Assembly: GCF_002091755.1 (NCBI RefSeq)
Contig: NZ_BDAI01000005.1
Coordinates: forward strand, 310,001-374,000
Length of the DNA stretch: 64,000 nucleotides
DNA from: Pseudomonas nitroreducens NBRC 12694
GTDB taxonomy: Bacteria > Pseudomonadota > Gammaproteobacteria > Pseudomonadales > Pseudomonadaceae
Reading direction: 5' to 3'
Part shown: positions 61,802-64,000 of the stretch, one piece after another
Layout: the number at the start of each line of letters is the position of its first letter
Position numbering within the stretch: the first letter of the stretch is position 1
Notes under the pieces: generated by a model
What the model saw: the letters and a program-made list of their open reading frames with translations, nothing else
Told to the model about the DNA's origin: nothing
The model's database searches: none
Program-made: the position numbers and the translations under genes

Positions 61802-63256
61802 ATGCTGCGCAGACTCTCTCTGGCTGTCGCTGTTGCCGCTACGACAGGCTTTGCCTGGGCTGCCCAGCCCGCTCCGGCCGCTACTCCGCTGCCCACCAAG
61901 ACGGATCTGATCAGCGTCTACAAGGACGCTGTCGACAATAACGCCGACCTCGCCGCCGCCCAGGCCGATTACCTGGCGCGCAAGGAAGCCGTGCCCCAGG
62001 CACGCTCCGGCCTGCTGCCGCAGATCAACGCCGGTGCCAGCACCGGGTCGACTCGCACCTCACTGGACACCCCCAGCGCCACGCTGAACCGCAATACCCA
62101 GCTGGTGCAGGCAAGCCTGAGCCAGCCGCTGTTCCGTGCGGACCGCTGGTTCCAGCTCAAGGCCGCGGAAAACACCACCGAACAGGCCCAGCTGGAATTT
62201 TCTGCAACGCAGCAACAGCTGATCCTGCAGACTGCGCAGACCTACTTCGGCGTGCTCCGAGCCCAGGACAACCTGGCGGCCAGCAAGGCCGAGGAAGCGG
62301 CGTTCAAGCGCCAGCTCGACCAGTCCAACGAGCGCTTCGACGTCGGCCTGTCCGACAAGACCGACGTGCTGGAATCCCAGGCGGGATACGACACCGCCCG
62401 CGCCAACCGGATCGTCGCCGAGCGCCAGGTGGATGACGCCTTCCAGGCCCTGGTGACCCTGACCAACCGCGAGTACAGCGCCATCGAGGGCATCCTCCAC
62501 TCGCTGCCGGTGGTCGCGCCGATCCCCAATGACGCCAAGGCCTGGGTGGATACCTCGGTGCAGCAGAACCTGCGCCTGCAGGCCAGCAACTACGCGGTCG
62601 ACGCCGCCGAAGAGACCCTGCGCCAGCGCAAGGCCGGCCACCTGCCGACCGTCGACGCCGTGGCCCAGTACCAGAAGGGCGACAACGATGCCCTGGGCTT
62701 TGCCAACTCCGGCGTACCGGGCGAGCCGCACTATGGCAAGTACGTCGACCAGAGCAGCATCGGCCTGCAACTGAACGTGCCGATCTACAGCGGCGGCCTG
62801 ACCAGTTCCCAGGTCCGCGAGGCCTACCAGCGCCTCAACCAGAGCGAGCAGCTGCGCGAAAGCCAGCGCCGCCAGGTGGTACAGGACGCGCGCAACCAGC
62901 ACCGTGCGGTGAACACCGACGTGGAGCAGGTGAAGGCGCGCCGCCAGGCGATCATCTCCAACCAGAGCTCGCTGGAAGCCACCGAGATCGGCTACCAGGT
63001 CGGTACCCGCAACATCGTCGACGTACTGGACGCCCAGCGTTCGCTGTACAACTCGGTGCGCGACTACAACAACACCCGCTATGACTACATCCTCGACAAC
63101 CTGAGCCTCAAGCAGACCGCCGGCACCCTCGCGCCGAGCGACCTGGAAGCGCTGGGCAGCTACCTGAAACCGGACTACAACCCGGACAAGGACTTCCTCC
63201 CGCCAGACCTGGCCAAGGCCGCCGAGGCGCAGCTCAAGGCCGGTTCGAAATACTGA
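61802..63256 (+). CDS. tolC: TolC-family outer-membrane efflux protein
   Basis: 484 residues; signal peptide cleaved near AWA-AQP. Two OEP repeats of coiled-coil helices and beta strands (NADLAAAQADYLARKEAVPQ; DKTDVLESQAGYDTARANR; TRNIVDVLDAQRSLYNSVRDY) as in TolC. Start ATG at 61802 with AGGA upstream. Trimeric outer-membrane duct for efflux pumps and type I secretion. In E. coli it borders nudF; here thiC and cytX intervene. Ends at a strong terminator. Confidence 0.95.
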   Translation: MLRRLSLAVAVAATTGFAWAAQPAPAATPLPTKTDLISVYKDAVDNNADLAAAQADYLARKEAVPQARSGLLPQINAGASTGSTRTSLDTPSATLNRNTQLVQASLSQPLFRADRWFQLKAAENTTEQAQLEFSATQQQLILQTAQTYFGVLRAQDNLAASKAEEAAFKRQLDQSNERFDVGLSDKTDVLESQAGYDTARANRIVAERQVDDAFQALVTLTNREYSAIEGILHSLPVVAPIPNDAKAWVDTSVQQNLRLQASNYAVDAAEETLRQRKAGHLPTVDAVAQYQKGDNDALGFANSGVPGEPHYGKYVDQSSIGLQLNVPIYSGGLTSSQVREAYQRLNQSEQLRESQRRQVVQDARNQHRAVNTDVEQVKARRQAIISNQSSLEATEIGYQVGTRNIVDVLDAQRSLYNSVRDYNNTRYDYILDNLSLKQTAGTLAPSDLEALGSYLKPDYNPDKDFLPPDLAKAAEAQLKAGSKY

Positions 63257-63268
63257 TCCCGCCCTGCG

Positions 63269-63294
63269 AAAAAGCCCCGCGATGCGGGGCTTTT
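63269..63294 (+). terminator. Terminator after tolC (bidirectional)
   Basis: AAAAA-GCCCCGC (63274-63280), loop GAT, GCGGGGC (63284-63290), then TTTT. Also usable by the convergent aldolase-type gene. Confidence 0.9.
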
Positions 63295-63326
63295 CCTTTG
63301 GACTCGCCGCCGACAGGGCGTCGCGC

Positions 63327-64000
63327 TCAATCGCGATACCCCGGCGAGACGCGATCCAGCATGCGCAGCAGCGCCGACCAGGCCAGGTCATAGCCATCCG
63401 GATCGCTCAATTCGCCTTCGGCCAGCGGTCGCGCCGGGGCGTTGAACTGCTGCTCGGTGTGGCGACATACCTCCTCCGGCGGAATCACCAGCTCGCCGCC
63501 CGCCTGGGCCGCCAACTGGATGTCGCAGGCCTTCTCCAGGTAGTACATGCGCAGGAACGCCTGCTGCACGGTCTGGCCGACCGTCAGCAGCCCATGGTTG
63601 CGCAGCATCAGGCCCAGGTGATCGCCCAGGTCGGCGACCAGGCGCTGTTGCTCGTCCATGGACAGGGCGATCCCTTCGTAATCGTGGTAGCCCAGCCGTC
63701 CGTAGAACTCCATCGACATCTGGTTCAGCGGCAGCAACCCGCAAGCCTGAGCCGCCACCGCGCAGCCGGCGCGGGTGTGGGTGTGCAGCACGCACTGCGC
63801 GTCCTCGCGGGCGCCGTGGATGGCACTGTGGATGACGAAGCCGGCCGGGTTGACCTTGTACGGCGACGGCTCCACGGCATGACCGGACAGGTCGATCTTC
63901 ACCAGGCTCGAGGCAGTGATCTCGTCGAACATCAGGCCGTAGGGATTGATCAGGAAATGGTGTTCGGGACCAGGAATACGCACCGAGATATGCGTGAAGA
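63327..64000 (-). CDS. Class II aldolase/adducin family protein, 5' end outside the window
   Basis: The last ~224 codons are visible, reading FTHISVRIPGPEHHFLINP at the window edge. Zinc-binding region VLHTHTRAG, NQMSMEFYGRLGYHDYEGIA, and LMLRNHGLLTVGQTVQQAFL are typical of the aldolase II family, here closest in style to the subset seen in Proteobacteria that lacks a confirmed substrate. The frame is open to the last base, so the start lies further right. Function is not certain; these include sugar-phosphate aldolases and others. Confidence 0.88.
   Translation of the reverse strand, partial: FTHISVRIPGPEHHFLINPYGLMFDEITASSLVKIDLSGHAVEPSPYKVNPAGFVIHSAIHGAREDAQCVLHTHTRAGCAVAAQACGLLPLNQMSMEFYGRLGYHDYEGIALSMDEQQRLVADLGDHLGLMLRNHGLLTVGQTVQQAFLRMYYLEKACDIQLAAQAGGELVIPPEEVCRHTEQQFNAPARPLAEGELSDPDGYDLAWSALLRMLDRVSPGYRD

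Overview
The window is a chromosomal segment of a high-GC (roughly 64-65%) gammaproteobacterium, almost certainly a Pseudomonas of or near the P. aeruginosa group. The evidence is gene order (alr-dnaB-rplI-rpsR-rpsF-rlmB-rnr-tRNA-Leu, purA-hisZ-hflCK-hflX-hfq-miaA-mutL-amiB, orn-rsgA-motBA, psd, a PilZ-like gene, fimX-serB, parC-parE-cpdA-nudF, thiC-tolC), the 82-residue Hfq, FimX, an RhdA-type rhodanese, and REP palindromes of the Pseudomonas type. It is core genome. I saw no phage, plasmid, transposase, CRISPR array or recognisable defence island.

Layout: 1-4.1 kb holds the end of a YgiQ radical-SAM gene, a 7TMR-DISM diguanylate cyclase and alr. 4.1-11.4 kb is replication, ribosome and RNA enzymes on the minus strand (dnaB; rpsF-rpsR-DUF2232-rplI; rnr-rlmB). 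11.5-12 kb has two identical tRNA-Leu(CAG) genes. 12-27.2 kb is a long minus-strand run: a chemoreceptor, purA-hisZ-DUF2065, hflKC, hflX-hfq-miaA-mutL-amiB-tsaE-nnr. 27.2-44.6 kb is mixed: queG, orn, rsgA, the MotAB stator, an HDOD protein, rhdA-psd, an HPP membrane protein, a PilZ-like protein with fimX, serB, and an AhpA/YtjB-like membrane protein with a YdjM-like membrane hydrolase. 44.6-57 kb is minus-strand: a lipoprotein phosphoesterase with a GT39-type membrane protein, a PqiC-like lipoprotein, and a tightly packed nudF-yqiB-cpdA-yqiA-parE-(esterase-like)-(retropepsin)-parC set. 57.2-64 kb has a DUF3298-like lipoprotein, cytX and thiC behind a TPP riboswitch, tolC, and the 3' part of a class II aldolase gene.

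Themes: translation and RNA metabolism (Hfq, HflX, RsgA, MiaA, QueG, TsaE, RNase R, Orn, RlmB); cyclic nucleotide signalling (a diguanylate cyclase, FimX with a PilZ-like neighbour, Orn which removes pGpG, CpdA which removes cAMP, and a candidate Vfr site before cpdA); motility; and thiamine supply.

The least ordinary observations are a membrane protein beside serB whose C-terminal half reads like a catalytically dead class III nucleotidyl cyclase behind a HAMP domain, a phosphoesterase-like lipoprotein with eroded metal motifs coupled to a membrane glycosyltransferase, a MITE-like giant imperfect palindrome before queG, and a candidate Vfr site before cpdA. I found no convincing new multi-gene system. 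All functional calls come from reading the sequence; no database search was run.
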